DNA from: Neoceratodus forsteri | Lineage: Eukaryota; Chordata; Ceratodontiformes; Ceratodontidae | Length of the DNA: 64,000 nucleotides | Assembly (NCBI GenBank): GCA_016271365.2 | Contig: CM057459.1 | Span: forward strand, 821,683,001 to 821,747,000 | Reading direction: 5' to 3' | Position numbers and translations under genes: made by a program | The notes under the pieces: generated by a model | Database searches by the model: none | Told to the model about the DNA's origin: nothing | The model's input: only the letters and a program-made list of their open reading frames with translations | Shown here: piece by piece, positions 10,195 through 21,345 of the stretch | Position numbering within the stretch: position 1 is the first letter of the stretch | Layout of the letters: the number at the start of each line of letters is the position of its first letter

Positions 10195-11150
10195 ATGCAT
10201 ATCATTTACTGCATGTACTGTGGATCACTTTTCAGAAGGACAGTCTTACAGGATTTAGGACACTGTCCTACATGCTGGACCACTGGAGATCTTAAGGCTC
10301 AGCTCCAGGAAGCATGGGCAGAGATTGCGAGCCTCAATTTTCATATTCAAGAGGAAAAACATTATAAGAACCACCTGCCATTTCCCTAACATCCAACAGA
10401 AGAACCTTAACCGCAGAGGGTAGTTGGTCCAGGAGGTTGGCAGGTGGTTAGGAGGGGCAAATCAGGTGCCTCATCACCCTGTGCTCTCCAATATATTACC
10501 TCCAAAAATCATATAAACACTACAAACAGGTATCTGCCTCTATCTCCAAAATCAAACAAAGGGGCAGAGGACACTGCAGAGCAGGACACTGCAGCACAGG
10601 AGATAGCACAACAAAACTCACCCAAATCAGGAACCAAAACAAAAAAAACAAAAAGGAAATCCAAAAAACTTCTGCTCATAGGAGACTCCATGATTCGGGG
10701 AGTTAATACCCAACTCCAGCCAGGGGTAATGGTCAGATATCTCCCAGGTACATCAGCGTGGAGAGACACTGACAGCATTGCTAAAATTGTTCAGAAAGCA
10801 GGAGAAAACATTGACATCCTGGTACACATAGGGACTAATGATTTCGCCAGCCAGTCAGTTGTGGAGACCAAGTAACACCTGACCAGGCTGGGTGACAAAC
10901 TTTCATCCATTTCATCCGACTTCTCCTTCTCTGAGATGCTGCCAGTCTGGGAGAGGGGGGCTGATGGACGGAAGGGTCAGAGAAGGGGAGATAGGGGAGC
11001 TAAACATGTGGCTCAAGGGCACAGATTTGTAGGGAACTGGCAACAGTTCTGGGAGTGAAAGTTCTTTAAATTTAATGGACTGCATATGACTAAGGAGGGA
11101 GTCAGTGCATTGGGCAGAAGTTTGACATCTTTGCAGAATATTTAAACTAG
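10195..11150 (+). pseudogene. CR1-B ORF1: zinc-finger-like N-terminus plus esterase domain
   Basis: The start at 10195 (MHIIYCMYCG) is supported by CR1-D, where the equivalent reads MDFINCRYCG. The first 30 residues hold a CX2C...CX2C arrangement (CMYC and CPTC), a likely metal-binding knuckle, followed by a helical AEIASLNFHIQEE segment. A nonsense change at 10387-10389 (taa, where CR1-D has cag) splits the ORF. It resumes at 10444-10875 with a basic linker and the esterase blocks LLIGDSMIRGV (about 10674-10706), VRYLPGTSAW and DILVHIGTNDFA. A second stop follows at 10873. Remaining blocks FSFSEMLPVWERG and FKFNGLHMTKEG continue in other frames to about 11150. Confidence 0.85.
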
Positions 11151-11357
11151 CAAATGGGGAGAGTGGTGCAGCACCCCATACATCGAATGGGAAGAACACC
11201 CTTCCCCCTCAGCTAGTGATCAAACAGGGATTCAGCATATTTGTAGTTCATTTGCATCACAGGGAAGAAAAATGGTCCATCTCCCCATACGACACACAAG
11301 GGAAATGCCAAACCACACCCAACAACTAACACACTGAAATCTGGCCAATGGAAAATC

Positions 11358-12024
11358 ATGTACACAAATGCTCACAGCCTGGGAAATAAGATCCCAGACC
11401 TGCAGACAATAATGTCAGAGGCTAAACTGGACATAGTAGCAACTAGTAAGATGTGGTTTACCAGTAACCACACTTGGAAGACTTCAGTACCTGGTTATGT
11501 ACTGTTCAGAAGTGACCAAGGTGCGAAAAAGGAGGGGGGGTGGAGTGGCCCTTATTGTCAATGAAAATATCAAAGCTACAGAAATTCAGAATACACATAA
11601 GGAGCCAGAAGAACTGTGGGTCACCCTGGAAACAGGAAATGGGACAGCCATAAGAACTGGGGTTGTCTACATGCCCCCAGACCAGGGGGAGGACATAGAC
11701 ACATTACTGTTAGAAGATATACAAAACATGACAACTAAGGGGGGAGGTTCTGATAATGGGAGACTTCAACATGCTGGATACAGATTGGTCAATACCAGCA
11801 GGAACATCTGCCACACTAGACACATGGTGGATTCCCTGCAGAGGAAGGGCCTCAAACAACTGGTACAACAACACACAAGAGACAGGGCTATCCTAGATCT
11901 AGTACTGACTAACAGGGAAGGGATCCCAGATCTCCAGGTAAAAGGTCAGCTGGGGGCCAGTGACCATCACATGATATGGTTCAATTTGGCCACTACATCT
12001 AAATCATCCCATTCCAAGGCATAA
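11358..12024 (+). pseudogene. CR1-B ORF2 endonuclease domain
   Basis: APE-type endonuclease that would nick the target DNA. The frame opens MYTNAHSLGNKIPDL (11358), the classical N-SLGNK start of CR1 ORF2. The catalytic ETW(F) block is replaced by TSKMWF near 11446. After a frameshift around 11497 the frame gives GGGVALIVNE, VVYMPPDQGED and, with a further shift near 11745, MGDFNMLDTDW. The C-terminal LDLVLTNREG and GASDHHMIWFNL blocks are present near 11895-11985. The lost catalytic glutamate and two frame breaks make it inactive. Confidence 0.85.
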
Positions 12025-12057
12025 ATATGGTACTTCAGAGGAGCTGACTTTGATAAG

Positions 12058-12822
12058 ATGTCCAACAGAGTTAAGCTAGCCCTGGCAAAAAGAAACACAG
12101 GTGAGGGGGTACAGGTAAAGTGGGCAAGCATTAAGGATGCAATACTTGAAGCAACATCCCATTGTGTTAGACAGAAAAAGAAGTGCAAAAGAAGAAGGAA
12201 ACCACTTTGGTTCTCTAATACAGTATCAGAAAAGGTCAAAGCCAAAAGTCTGGCCTTCAGAAAATATAAGGGAACACAGTGGGATGAAGATAGGGAGGCA
12301 TACCAAACTGCCCTAAGGGAAGCAGAGAAGGCAGTAAGGCAAGCAAAGTCCCAAACTGAGGAAACACTAGCACAAACAGTAAAAGAAGGTGACAAGACTC
12401 TCTATAGATACATTAGTGAAAGAAGAAAGTCCAGAGGGGGTATCGCTAAGCTCAAAGGAGAAAAGGGGGCATGTAAGGAGGAGGACCCTGTAAAAGCATC
12501 TATCCTAAATACATACTTTTGCTCAGTATTTACTGAAGAGAAGGTAGGGCAGGGCCCACAGCTCAGCACCATGGACATGGGGAAGAGGGAGGTGAGCACT
12601 AGTCCCTTCACAAAAGAAAGGGTACTACAAGAGCTCGCTAAGCTCAGGGTGGACAAGACAATGGGACCTGATGGCATACATCCCAGAGTACTTAAGGAGC
12701 TAAGGGTGGAACTAGCAGAGCCATTATCAGAACTGTTTAGTGAGTCTCTGAGCACAGGAGAGGTCCCAGAAGACTGGAGAAGGGCTCATGTGATCCCGCT
12801 CCACAAGAGTGGTAGGAATTAA
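12058..12822 (+). pseudogene. CR1-B ORF2 linker and RT fingers (open 254 codons)
   Basis: Open for 254 codons. It holds the basic linker (KKKCKRRRKPLWFS, then AYQTALREAEKAV and TLYRYISERRKSRGG), the YFCSVFTEE block and the first RT block: MGPDGIHPRVLKEL, then ELFSESLSTGEVPEDW and HVIPLHKSG at the end. RT motifs A to E are absent because the element is cut at about 12818. This is the longest undamaged CR1 reading frame in the first 20 kb. Confidence 0.88.
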
Positions 12823-14725
12823 TCTGTGGTAGAAGCCTTACAGGATTGCTTTCTCATGCAGTTAGCCATCAATCTGACTAGGCAGGACACCGACTTGGAT
12901 GTGGTTCTCACCAACTCGGAAACAGTAGGAGAAGTCAGGGTTGGGGAGCAGCTGGCTAAGAGTGACCACAACTCTGTTTGGTTTGACGTATCCCTGAAGG
13001 AGGTCAAATCTCAGTCCAGGGCAAATTTCAGAGGGGCTAATTTGGACAAAATGAGGGATCTAGCCAGAGATAAACTAACTAAGATGTATGACCAGTTAGA
13101 AGTAGAATAAATTTAGGGATCATTTAAACAAACCATCTTAGAGGCCACAAAGACATGTGTAAAGACTGTGACAAAAAGGAATAGACTCAGACACCCCATA
13201 TGGTTAACTAGTCAAGTTAAAACAGCCATTAGAATGAGAGAGATAGGCCATCTTCAACTTCAAAAGGAAACAGTGAAATGACCTATGGGAAGATTATGTA
13301 CAGAATAATAAGGAAGCTAAGTCAGCAGTGAAGCAAGCAAAGGCGGTGGAACTTCAGATAGCAAAAGGAGTTAAAGAGGGGAACAAGCAATTTTTCAGGT
13401 ATTTACAAGAGAAGAGAAAGAAATGGGAAGGAGTAGTCAGACTTAAAGATGGGGACAGGCTCATGTAAGAAGACAGACAGAAGGCCACAGTTCTGAACAA
13501 ATAATTCTGTTCAGTGTTAACCAAGGAACACAGAGGTCCAATGCCTGACAGTGGCATTACAGTGCGTGGCTGTGGTGTCCCAAAAATGGAAATGCTGATT
13601 ATTACCACAGGCAGGATTAGGGTGGTTCCTGAGGGTATGAAACAAGACAAATATCCTGGACTGGATGGGATACATCCAAGGATACTAAAATAGTTGGCAG
13701 GTGAGTTAGTGGACCCCTTGACACATCTGTTTAACCATTCTCTTCAGATGGGAGCCATGCCAAGTGACTGGAAGAGGCCTTACGTGGTTCCTCTACATAA
13801 GGGTGGAAGCAGGGAGGAAGCCGATAACTACAGACCAGTTTGCCTCACATCAGTATTAAGAAAACAAATAAAGGTGCTGATTAAACATGACCTAGTGGAA
13901 TACTTGAATAAGAATGGCCTTCAGGATGACAAACAACATGGTTTTGTGGTGGGCAGGTTATGCTAAACAAACCTGATAACATTTTTGATCGGGTAACTAG
14001 GGAAATGGAAAATGGCCATCCATTGGATCTCCCTCTAGTTTGACTTCAGCAATGCCTTTGATTCCATGCCACATAACCACCTGATGAAGAAGCTAGAGGA
14101 TTTGGGTATAACAAACTGCATTGTTAAGTAGGTGGGTAACTGGCTGGAGGGGCAGGAAGTAGAGAGTAGTTGTCAATGGGTAGAAGTCAGAGGAGCAAGA
14201 GGTAACAAGAGGGGTCCCTCAGGGCTTGATCTTAGGACCAGTCCTGTTTACTGTGTTCATCAGTGACATAGTGGAGTAGGTAGCCAGGGCAAAATTGCAC
14301 TGTTTGCAGATGACACTAAGCTAGGTGGTAGGGTGGACAGCGAGGAAGCAGTTGGGAACCTACAGAAAGGTCTGAAAAAGTTGAAAAAATAGTCTAGTGT
14401 CTGGCAGCTTAAGATCAACTCCAGGAAGTGTAAAGTGATGCATCTAGGCAAAAATAACCAAAGGACAGCATATTGGCTGGATGGGGTCAAGCTCAGTGCC
14501 TTGCAAGAGAAAAGGGATCTAGGAGTTATCATATGTGACACCCTAAAACAAGCCAGCTAATGTAATGCAGCATATAATAGGGCCAACAAAATGTTGGTGT
14601 GTATCGGTAGAGGATTCAACAGCAGGCATCGAGAGGTGATACTGCCACTGTACAGATTGCTGGTGAGACCCCACCTGGGATACTGTGTCCAGTTTTGGAG
14701 CCCACAACTTAACAAGCATTTGTCA
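12822..14725 (+). mobile_element. CR1-C, truncated at both ends
   Basis: A CR1 copy running from the end of the endonuclease (LDVVLTNSETVGEV and SDHNSVWFDV, in the open stretch 12826-13110) through the linker and RT to LVRPHLGYCVQFWSP near 14655-14705, where it stops before the C-terminal domain and 3' tail. The left junction to CR1-B joins RT sequence to endonuclease sequence, so it is not a homologous exchange at matching positions. Stops and frame changes occur throughout. Confidence 0.85.
13640..14540 (+). pseudogene. CR1-C reverse transcriptase
   Basis: RT blocks in order: LDGIHPRILK near 13660-13690, NHSLQMGAMPSDW and YVVPLHKGGSREEADNYRP in the open stretch 13694-13966, then QHGF. The frame is lost before motif A (FDFSNAFDSMPH near 14040-14070). 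Motif B (GVPQGLILGPVLF) lies near 14212-14250 and motif C is intact as LFADDTKLGG near 14300-14328. The HLGKNNQRTAYW block and LGVIICD follow. Many stops; inactive. Confidence 0.82.
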
Positions 14726-15160
14726 ATGCCGAATGTTTGCTTGCTGGTATTAGCATTGGAAATGCAGGAGTTAGAGAGATGCAGAATAGGAATGGCAGTG
14801 AAGTATTGAACTTCACGCCAACCCCACCTCCACCCTGCAGTGACAGACAGGCATTGGGGTATGCATGTGGGTCATCGCCTATAATGTTCATGCCATTTCA
14901 TGTCACCCTATGCTGCAGACACTGACACATGTTAAGGTGTGCCTTGGGGTGTTTGGCTGTACAGTCACCCCATTCCATAAGGACATATGCTGAAATGGGT
15001 GCAGTATAGGAGAACGAGGTGAACTTTAGGGCCGAAGAGTTCAAGGTACACCTCGATGCCTGTCACTGGCTGCAGGGTGGTGGAGTGGGGATGGAATGGC
15101 ATGAGCATTGCAGTCGGCAATCCAAAGGAACACCCCTGATACCTGTTAGTCTGTACAGGG
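14726..15160. other. Spacer, nothing recognised
   Basis: Sequence between the truncated CR1-C and the tandem array. A short ttgtacaggg-like stretch and moderately GC-rich segments are present, but I see no coding, LINE or structural signal. Confidence 0.45.
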
Positions 15161-15815
15161 TGTGATGATATGGTTAGACACCCTAATGCCCCAGGCGTTT
15201 GTTGGTATTTACACTACAGATTTTCAACATGGCCTTTTTGTGACCCCCACCTCATAAAAGCATTTAGGATCGCTTCTCATGAACAGTGGCACTGTGATTT
15301 TGTTAATGTGTCCCAAACTTTGAGTTCCCACAGTGACCGTGCCAATCTGTGCAAGATGTACAAAAACACAGATTGAGCAGGATGTGAAGACTGACAGCTG
15401 TACCATTCATAGGGAGCTGTGAAGAGATGGCAATGTTGAAAATCTGTAGTGAAAATATTAAAAATACTCAAACTTCCGGGCTTATGTGGAAACTGCGCAA
15501 TGCATGTGTGGAACACAGTCAATTTGTGGAATATTTTCATCAAATTTTCAACATAGGCATTTTGCGACCTCTGCTCATGAACAGTGTCACTATGATTTTC
15601 CTAATCTGTCCCAAACATTAATTTTCCCACAGCTAACACGCTATTCTGCGTCAGATGTGTAAATGCATATTTCGGGCAGGATATGAAAAATGACAGTTGT
15701 ACTATTCATAAGGAGGTGTGAAAAAATGTCAGTGTTGAAAATCTGGAATGAAACTATTACAAATGCGCGTAATTACGAGGGCGTTAAAATCATGAACTAA
15801 ACTCAGAATACAGTA
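15160..15815. repeat. ~300-bp tandem array, left part (two units)
   Basis: Units begin at attttcaaca(t/ta)gg near 15218 and 15544, 326 bp apart. Each contains ctcatgaacagtg, a ttcccacag block, the gacag(c/t)tgta block and a gttgaaaatctg block. The same unit recurs at 20640, 20935 and 21235 on the far side of CR1-D, so the array was continuous before CR1-D inserted. Units are roughly 75-85% alike by eye. No coding signal. Confidence 0.85.
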
Positions 15816-15999
15816 TTTACATAGAAACATAGAAACATAGAAGTTGACTGCAGATAAGGACCATAAGGCCCATCCAGTCTGCCCATTTCTTTTTCTACCT
15901 TATAAATGTGCCATCGGCCTTTGCTCTGTCAGTGGCCTATCTATTCATAGTCATTTGTATTGCTCCCTTATGCCTATCCATGCCTGTTTGAAGCCCTGC

Positions 16000-18680
16000 A
16001 CTGTATTCATAGCCACCACTTCTTGTGGTAAGCTATTCCATGCATCTACCACCCTTTCTGTGAAAAGAATTTCCTCACATTCCCCTTAATCGGCCTCCTC
16101 TAATCTCATGCTGTGTCCTCTTGTCCTGCAATTTTTCTTATATTTAAACATGTTAGACTCTTTCACCTTGTTTATGCCCTTAAGGTGTTTAAATGTCTCC
16201 GATCATATCACCTCTCCCTCCTTTGCTCAAGGGTATACATATTGAGCTCCGTTAATCTGTCCTCATATGTCTTCTGATGCAGTCCCTGCACCATTTTGGT
16301 TGCCCTTCTCTGGACTGCCTCAATTTGGTTAATGTCCTTGTGAGGTGTGGCCTCCAATACTGCACGCAGTACTCCAGATGGGGCCTAACCAATGTCTTGT
16401 ACAGAGGATTATTACCTCCCTCTTACGACTTGTGATACCCTACTAATACACCCTAACACCCCCTAGCCTTACCTACTGCTTTAGGGTCTGCTTGGATGAT
16501 TTTAGGTCATCAGTGATGATGATGCCCAAGTCTCTTTCTTCCTTTGTGACTGCTAGCAACTCTCCTCCCAGCCTATAAGTGGCTTCAGGGTTTCTCTTCC
16601 CTATGTGCATGATTTTGCACTTCTTTGCATTAAATCCCAGTTGCTCTCTTCTGACCATTTTGCTAGTTTATCCAGATCTCTTCTCATTCTGCCCACCCAT
16701 CTGGATCATCTACTCTGTTGCAGATCTTGGTGTCATCTGCAAACAGACAAGCTTACCCTCTAGTCCATCTGCAGGGTCACTAATGAAGATGTTGAATAGG
16801 ACTGGCCCCAGGACTGATCCCTGAGGTACCCCACTTGTGACTTGCATCTCTTCTGACTGTATACCATTTACCACCACTCTCTGTTTTCTGCCAGTCAACC
16901 AGTTTGCCACCCAGTTGACCAACTTCTGACCCACCCGAGCCTACCTAGCTTATTTATCAATCTTCTATGTGGAACAGTGTCAAAAGCTTTGCTGGAAGTC
17001 ATGTAAGTGACATCAACTGCTCCCCCTTGGTCCACCACTCTGGTTACCCAGTCAAAGAAATCTATGAGATTAGTTTGACAGGACCTTCCTTTGTAAACCC
17101 ATGCTGTCTTGGATCCTGTGCCCCTATGGATTCCAGGTGTTGCACTATCCTTTCCTTAAGGAGTGCCTCCATAATCTTGCCCACTACTGAGGTAAGACTG
17201 ACTGGTCTGTAGTTCCCGCCTCCTCCCTGCTACCACTCTTGTGGAGCGGGATCACATGAGCCCTTCTCCAGTCTTCTGGGACCTCTCCTGTGCTCAGAGA
17301 CTCACTAAACAATTCTGCTAATGGCTCTGCTAGTTCCTCCTTTAGCTCCTTAAGTACCCTGGGATGTATGCCATCAGGTCCCATTGCCTTATCCACCCTG
17401 AGCTTAGCAAGCTCTTGTAGGACCCTTCTTTTGTGAAGGGAGTAGTGCTCACCTCCCTCCCCCTGTGTCCATGATGCTGAGCGTGGGCCTGCCCTACCTT
17501 CTCTTCAGTAAATACTGAGCAAAAGTATCTATTTAGGATAGATGCCTTTACAGGGTCCTCCTCCTCACATGCTCCCTTTTCTCCATTAAGCTTAGCAATA
17601 CCCTCTGGACTTTCTCCTTTCACTAATGTATCTATAGAAAGTCTTGTCACCTTCTTTTACTGTTCGTGCTAGTGTTTCCTCAGTTTGGGACTTTGCCTGC
17701 CCTTACTGCCTTACCTGCTTCCCTTAGGGCAGTTTGGTATGCCTCCCTATCTTCATCCCGCTGTGTTCCCTTATATTTTCGAAGGCCAGCCTTTTGGCTC
17801 TGACCTTTCTGCTACTGTATTTGAGAACCAAAGTGGTTTCCTTCTTCTTTTGCACTTCCTTTTCTGTCTAACACAATGGGATGTTGCTTCAAGTATTGTA
17901 TCTTAATGCTTGCCCACTTTGCCTGTACCTCCTCACCTGTGTTTCTTTTGCCAGGGCTAGCTTAACTCTGTTGGCCATCTTATCAAAGTCAGCTCCTCTG
18001 AAGTCCCATATTTTTGCCTTGGAATGGGATGATTTAGATGTAGTAGCCAAATTGAACCATACCATGTGATGGTCACTGGACCCCAGGTGACCTTCTCACC
18101 TGGAGATCTGTGATCCATTCTTTGTTAGTCAGTACTAGATCTAGGATAGCCCTGTCTCTTGTGGGTTGCTGTACCAGTTGTTTGAGGCCCTCCCTGCAGG
18201 AATCCACTATGAGTCTAGTTCTGGCAGATGTTCCTGCTGGTATTGACAATCTATATCTGGCATGTTGAAGTCTCCCATTATCAGAACCTCCCTTTAGCTG
18301 TCATGTTTTGTATATCTTCTAACAGTAATGTGTCTATGTCCTCCCTCTGGTCTGGGGCCTGTAGACAACCCCAGTTCTTATGGCTGTCCCATTTCCTGTT
18401 TCAGGGTGACCCACAGTTCTTCTGGCTCCTTATGTGTATTCTGAATTTCTGTAGCTTTGATATTTTCATTAACATACAGGGCCACTCCTCCCTACTTGCA
18501 CCTCGGTCTCTTCTGAACAATACATAGCCAGGTACTGAAGTCTCCCAAGTGTGTGGTTACTGGTAAACCACGTCTCAATACTATGTCCAGTTTAGCCTCT
18601 GACATTATTGCCTGCAGGTCTGGGATCTTATTTCCCAGGCTGTGAGCATTTGTGTACATGATTTTCCATTGGCCAGATTT
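16000..18680 (-). pseudogene. CR1-D ORF2: endonuclease and reverse transcriptase
   Basis: The endonuclease opens MYTNAHSLGNKIPDL (near 18660) but loses frame after DIVL. EN C-terminal blocks lie near 18080-17990. The linker and RT fingers lie in 17342-17650 and 17184-17396 (MGPDGIHPRVLKEL, EVPEDWRRAHVIPLHKSG). Motif B ([19 protein letters not shown]) is in 16710-16934. The FADD box exists but in a shifted frame near 16735-16755. The C-terminal HIGKRNPEATYRLGG and ERDLGIIITDDLK blocks are in 16473-16658, and the terminal domain runs in fragments to about 16000. Several frameshifts make it inactive. Confidence 0.88.
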
Positions 18681-18863
18681 TGGTATGTTAGTTGTTGGGT
18701 GAAGTTTGGCATTACCCTGTGCATCAGTATGGGAGACAAACCTTTTTCTTACCTGGTGATGCAAATGAATGGCAAACACGCTGAATTCCTGTTTGACCAC
18801 TAGCTGAGGGAGGGTGTTCTTCCCATTCGACGTATGGGGTGCTGCACCCTCCCCATTGCTAGT

Positions 18864-19816
18864 TTAAATATTCTGCAAAGACGTCAAACTTCTGCCCCAA
18901 TGCACTGACTCCTCTTTAGTCAGATGCAGTCCATCAAATTTAAGAACTTTCAGCTCCCAGAACTGTTGCCAGTTCCTACAAATCTGTGTCCTTTTCCTGG
19001 CACCAGTCCTGAGCCACGTGTTTAGCTCCCTATCTCTCCTTCTCTGACCTTCAGTCCATCTGTTCCCTTCTCCCAGACTGGCGGATCTCAGAGAAGGAGA
19101 TGCCGAACGAAATAGATGATAGTTTGTCACCCAGCTTAGTCAGGTGTTCCTTGGTCTCCACAACTGACGGCTGGCGAGATCATTAGTCCTATGTGTACTA
19201 GGACATCAATGTTTTCTCCTGCTTTGTGAACAATTTAGTCAATGCGGTCAGTGTCTCTCCATGCTGATGTACCTGGGAGACATCTGACCATCACCCTAGC
19301 TGGAGATGGGTATCAACTCCCGAATCATGGAGTCTCCTATGATCAGAAGTTTTTGGATTTCCTTTGTGCTTGTTTAGTTTTGGTTCCTGATTTGGGTGAG
19401 TATTGTTGTGCTAGCTCCTGTGCCGCAGTGTCCTGCTCTGCAGTGTCTTCTGCCTCTTTATTTGATTTCAGAGATAGAGGCAGATACCTGTTTGTAGCGT
19501 TTATATGGTTTTGGAGGTAATGTGTTGGAGAGCAGAGTGATGGGGCACCTGATTTGCTCCCTCTAACCACCTGCCAACCTCCTGGACCAACTACCCTCTG
19601 CGGTCGAGGGTTTTCTGTTGGATGCTGGGGAAATGGCGGGTGGTTCTTATAATGTATTTCCTCTTCAATATGAAATTTGAGGCGTGCAATCTCTGCCCAT
19701 GCTGCGGAGCTGAGACCGAAGATCTCAAAGGCCCAGCATGTAGGACAGTGTCCTAAATCCTGTAAGACTGTCCTTCTGAAAATTGTTCCACAGTACCTGC
19801 AGTTAATGAAATCCAT
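18864..19816 (-). pseudogene. CR1-D ORF1
   Basis: Starts at 19816 and is open for 157 codons to 19343. It holds the N-terminal CRYC...CPTC zinc-knuckle-like pair, a helical AEIARLKFHIEEE stretch and a polar, basic linker. The esterase domain follows in another frame (GDSMIRELIPI near 19330-19300, VRCLPGTSAWRDTD near 19270). The 18864-19130 stretch carries the C-terminal RNWQQFWELKVLKFDGLHLTKE block. Compared with CR1-B it keeps the reading frame where B has a stop (10387), but breaks just before the catalytic GDS block. Confidence 0.85.
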
Positions 19817-19909
19817 TCCAAATAAGTTGCTGGGTTTGTAACCTAGTCAGAGTAATTAGAAGGAAAAAAAGGAAAAAAAATGCAAGTAATGGTTTAATTG
19901 TGCTTTGTT

Positions 19910-19929
19910 TAACTTGTTATAACAAGTTA
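19910..19929. other. 20-bp palindrome, CR1-D copy
   Basis: Identical to the palindrome at 10084-10103 in CR1-B. It lies at the matching place in the 5' UTR, about 95-110 bp before the ORF1 start in both copies. Confidence 0.8.
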
Positions 19930-20624
19930 AATTACTAGTGCCCTGTAAATGAGATCACCTTGTGAAGCCCTACTGATCCGCCCCTTCCTGCTCTGCCACA
20001 GGAAATGTCACAACTGTGGTACCCTATAAAAAGGAGTGTAGCGTGGGGTGGTTGGGGATGGGGTGGGTGGCTGGGCCCTTCCCCTGCCTAAAAGAAGAAC
20101 CACGACGAAGAACAAGGGTAAGAGCAGAAACAATCAGTCAACAACAAATGGAGTAACCCTGAAAGCTTATCCTAATGTTAGATAAAACTGTAAACCTGTA
20201 AAGCACCACCTGTAATAATTTCAGAGAAGATATACTCTGTAAGAAACACTTTGCTCCAGAGAAAATAAAGCAGTAACAGAAGATATACCTTGCAAAGACA
20301 ATTTGAATCAGAAGATTACAGCAGTAATCTGTTAGCACACACCTGTGAGGCACCTTGTAATAATGCAGAAGAAGGTATACCAGCAACAACAATTTGAATC
20401 AGAGAAAAAATAAAGCAATGAAATGTTAGCCACAAACAGTAGCAATCCCTGTGAGTAAAAAATCAAAACACCACCACACAGTAAATCTGCTTAGCCAAAC
20501 TAAGTCTTAATCCTTCTCCCTTGCTCTGGTAAGTTTCTCTACTCTGCCTTTCAAGCAGTCTTAGAAGGAAAGAGCTCAGGTGAAGCTAGGTGCCTTGGCC
20601 AGCAAACCAAGTCTTCTACCTCAC

Positions 20625-21345
20625 TCATGGACTTTTGTCAATAAATTTTCAACATAGGCATTTTAGGACCTCTGCTCATGAACAGTGTCAGTGTGATTTG
20701 TTTTTAATCTGTCCCGAACACTGACTTCCCACAGTGACCACGCTATTCTGTGCCGGAAGTGAACACATTTTGGCCAGAATATGAAAAATGACAGCTGTAC
20801 TGTTCATAAGGAAGTGTGGAAAATGCCAACATTGAAAATCTGTATTGAAAATATTACAAATTCACAAAGTTACTAGCATGCATAAAAACTACTCAATGCA
20901 TGCTCGTAACAGCCATTTTTTGGACTTTCATCACCAAATTTTCAACATAGGCATTTTAGGACCTCTGCTCATGAACAGTGTCAGTGTGATTTTCTTAATG
21001 TGTCCTGAACACTGATTTCCCACAGCGACCATGCTATTCTGCACCGGTAGTGCAAAACCACATTTTGGTCAGGATGTGAAAAATGACAGCTGTACTGTTC
21101 ATAAGAAGGTGTGGAAAAATACCAATGTTGAAACTCTGGAGTGAAAATAATACACATTTGTGAAGTTATGAACATGAGTGGAAACTGCACAATGCTTGCT
21201 CATAAAACAGTAATTTTTTGGATTTTTTTCACCAAATTGGCAACATAGGCTTTTTGAGACCCCCCTCATGAACACTGGCACAGTTGTTTCATTAATCAGT
21301 CCTGGAAGGTGATTCTGTGCAGTGACCATGAAATCACCTTTCAGG
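20625..21345. repeat. ~300-bp tandem array, right part (two full units and a third partial)
   Basis: Continuation of the array at 15160-15815. Units begin near 20642, 20934 and 21234. The first two are very alike (gcattttaggacctctgctcatgaa shared core, read here only in part). The third diverges after about 60 bp and ends in a region with ccaataactcc. Spacing is 290-300 bp. CR1-D occupies the gap between left and right parts. Confidence 0.85.

Larger units (their letters stand above)
9398..12818 (+). mobile_element. CR1-B: 5' UTR, ORF1, endonuclease and N-terminal RT
   Basis: An unusually complete 5' half of a CR1 LINE: 5' UTR 9398-10194, ORF1 10195-11150, ORF2 from about 11358. ORF2 stops abruptly at 12818 inside the RT fingers (after HVIPLHKSG), where it abuts CR1-C endonuclease sequence. 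CR1 insertions are normally truncated at the 5' end, so a copy that has its 5' UTR but lacks its 3' end implies a later deletion or recombination. The minus-strand CR1-D (15822-20612) is the same family; ORF1 and 5' UTR are roughly 90% identical by eye. Confidence 0.85.
15822..20612 (-). mobile_element. CR1-D, nearly full-length CR1 (4.8 kb)
   Basis: The most complete CR1 in the window. On the minus strand it runs 5' UTR (20612-19817), ORF1 (19816-18864), ORF2 endonuclease (about 18680-17990), linker and RT (17960-16700), C-terminal domain (16660-16000) and a 3' end with an 8-mer (ctatgttt) repeated tail at 15822-15842. It lies inside the ~300-bp tandem array. No clear target duplication is seen. 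Frameshifts disable both ORFs. Its 5' 3.4 kb is the inverted partner of CR1-B. Confidence 0.92.

Noticed and set aside
15160..21345. Regularly spaced repeats as a possible CRISPR array
   Set aside because: Units are about 300 bp, diverged and contiguous with no short identical repeats or unique spacers, and the genome is eukaryotic. It is a satellite-type array.
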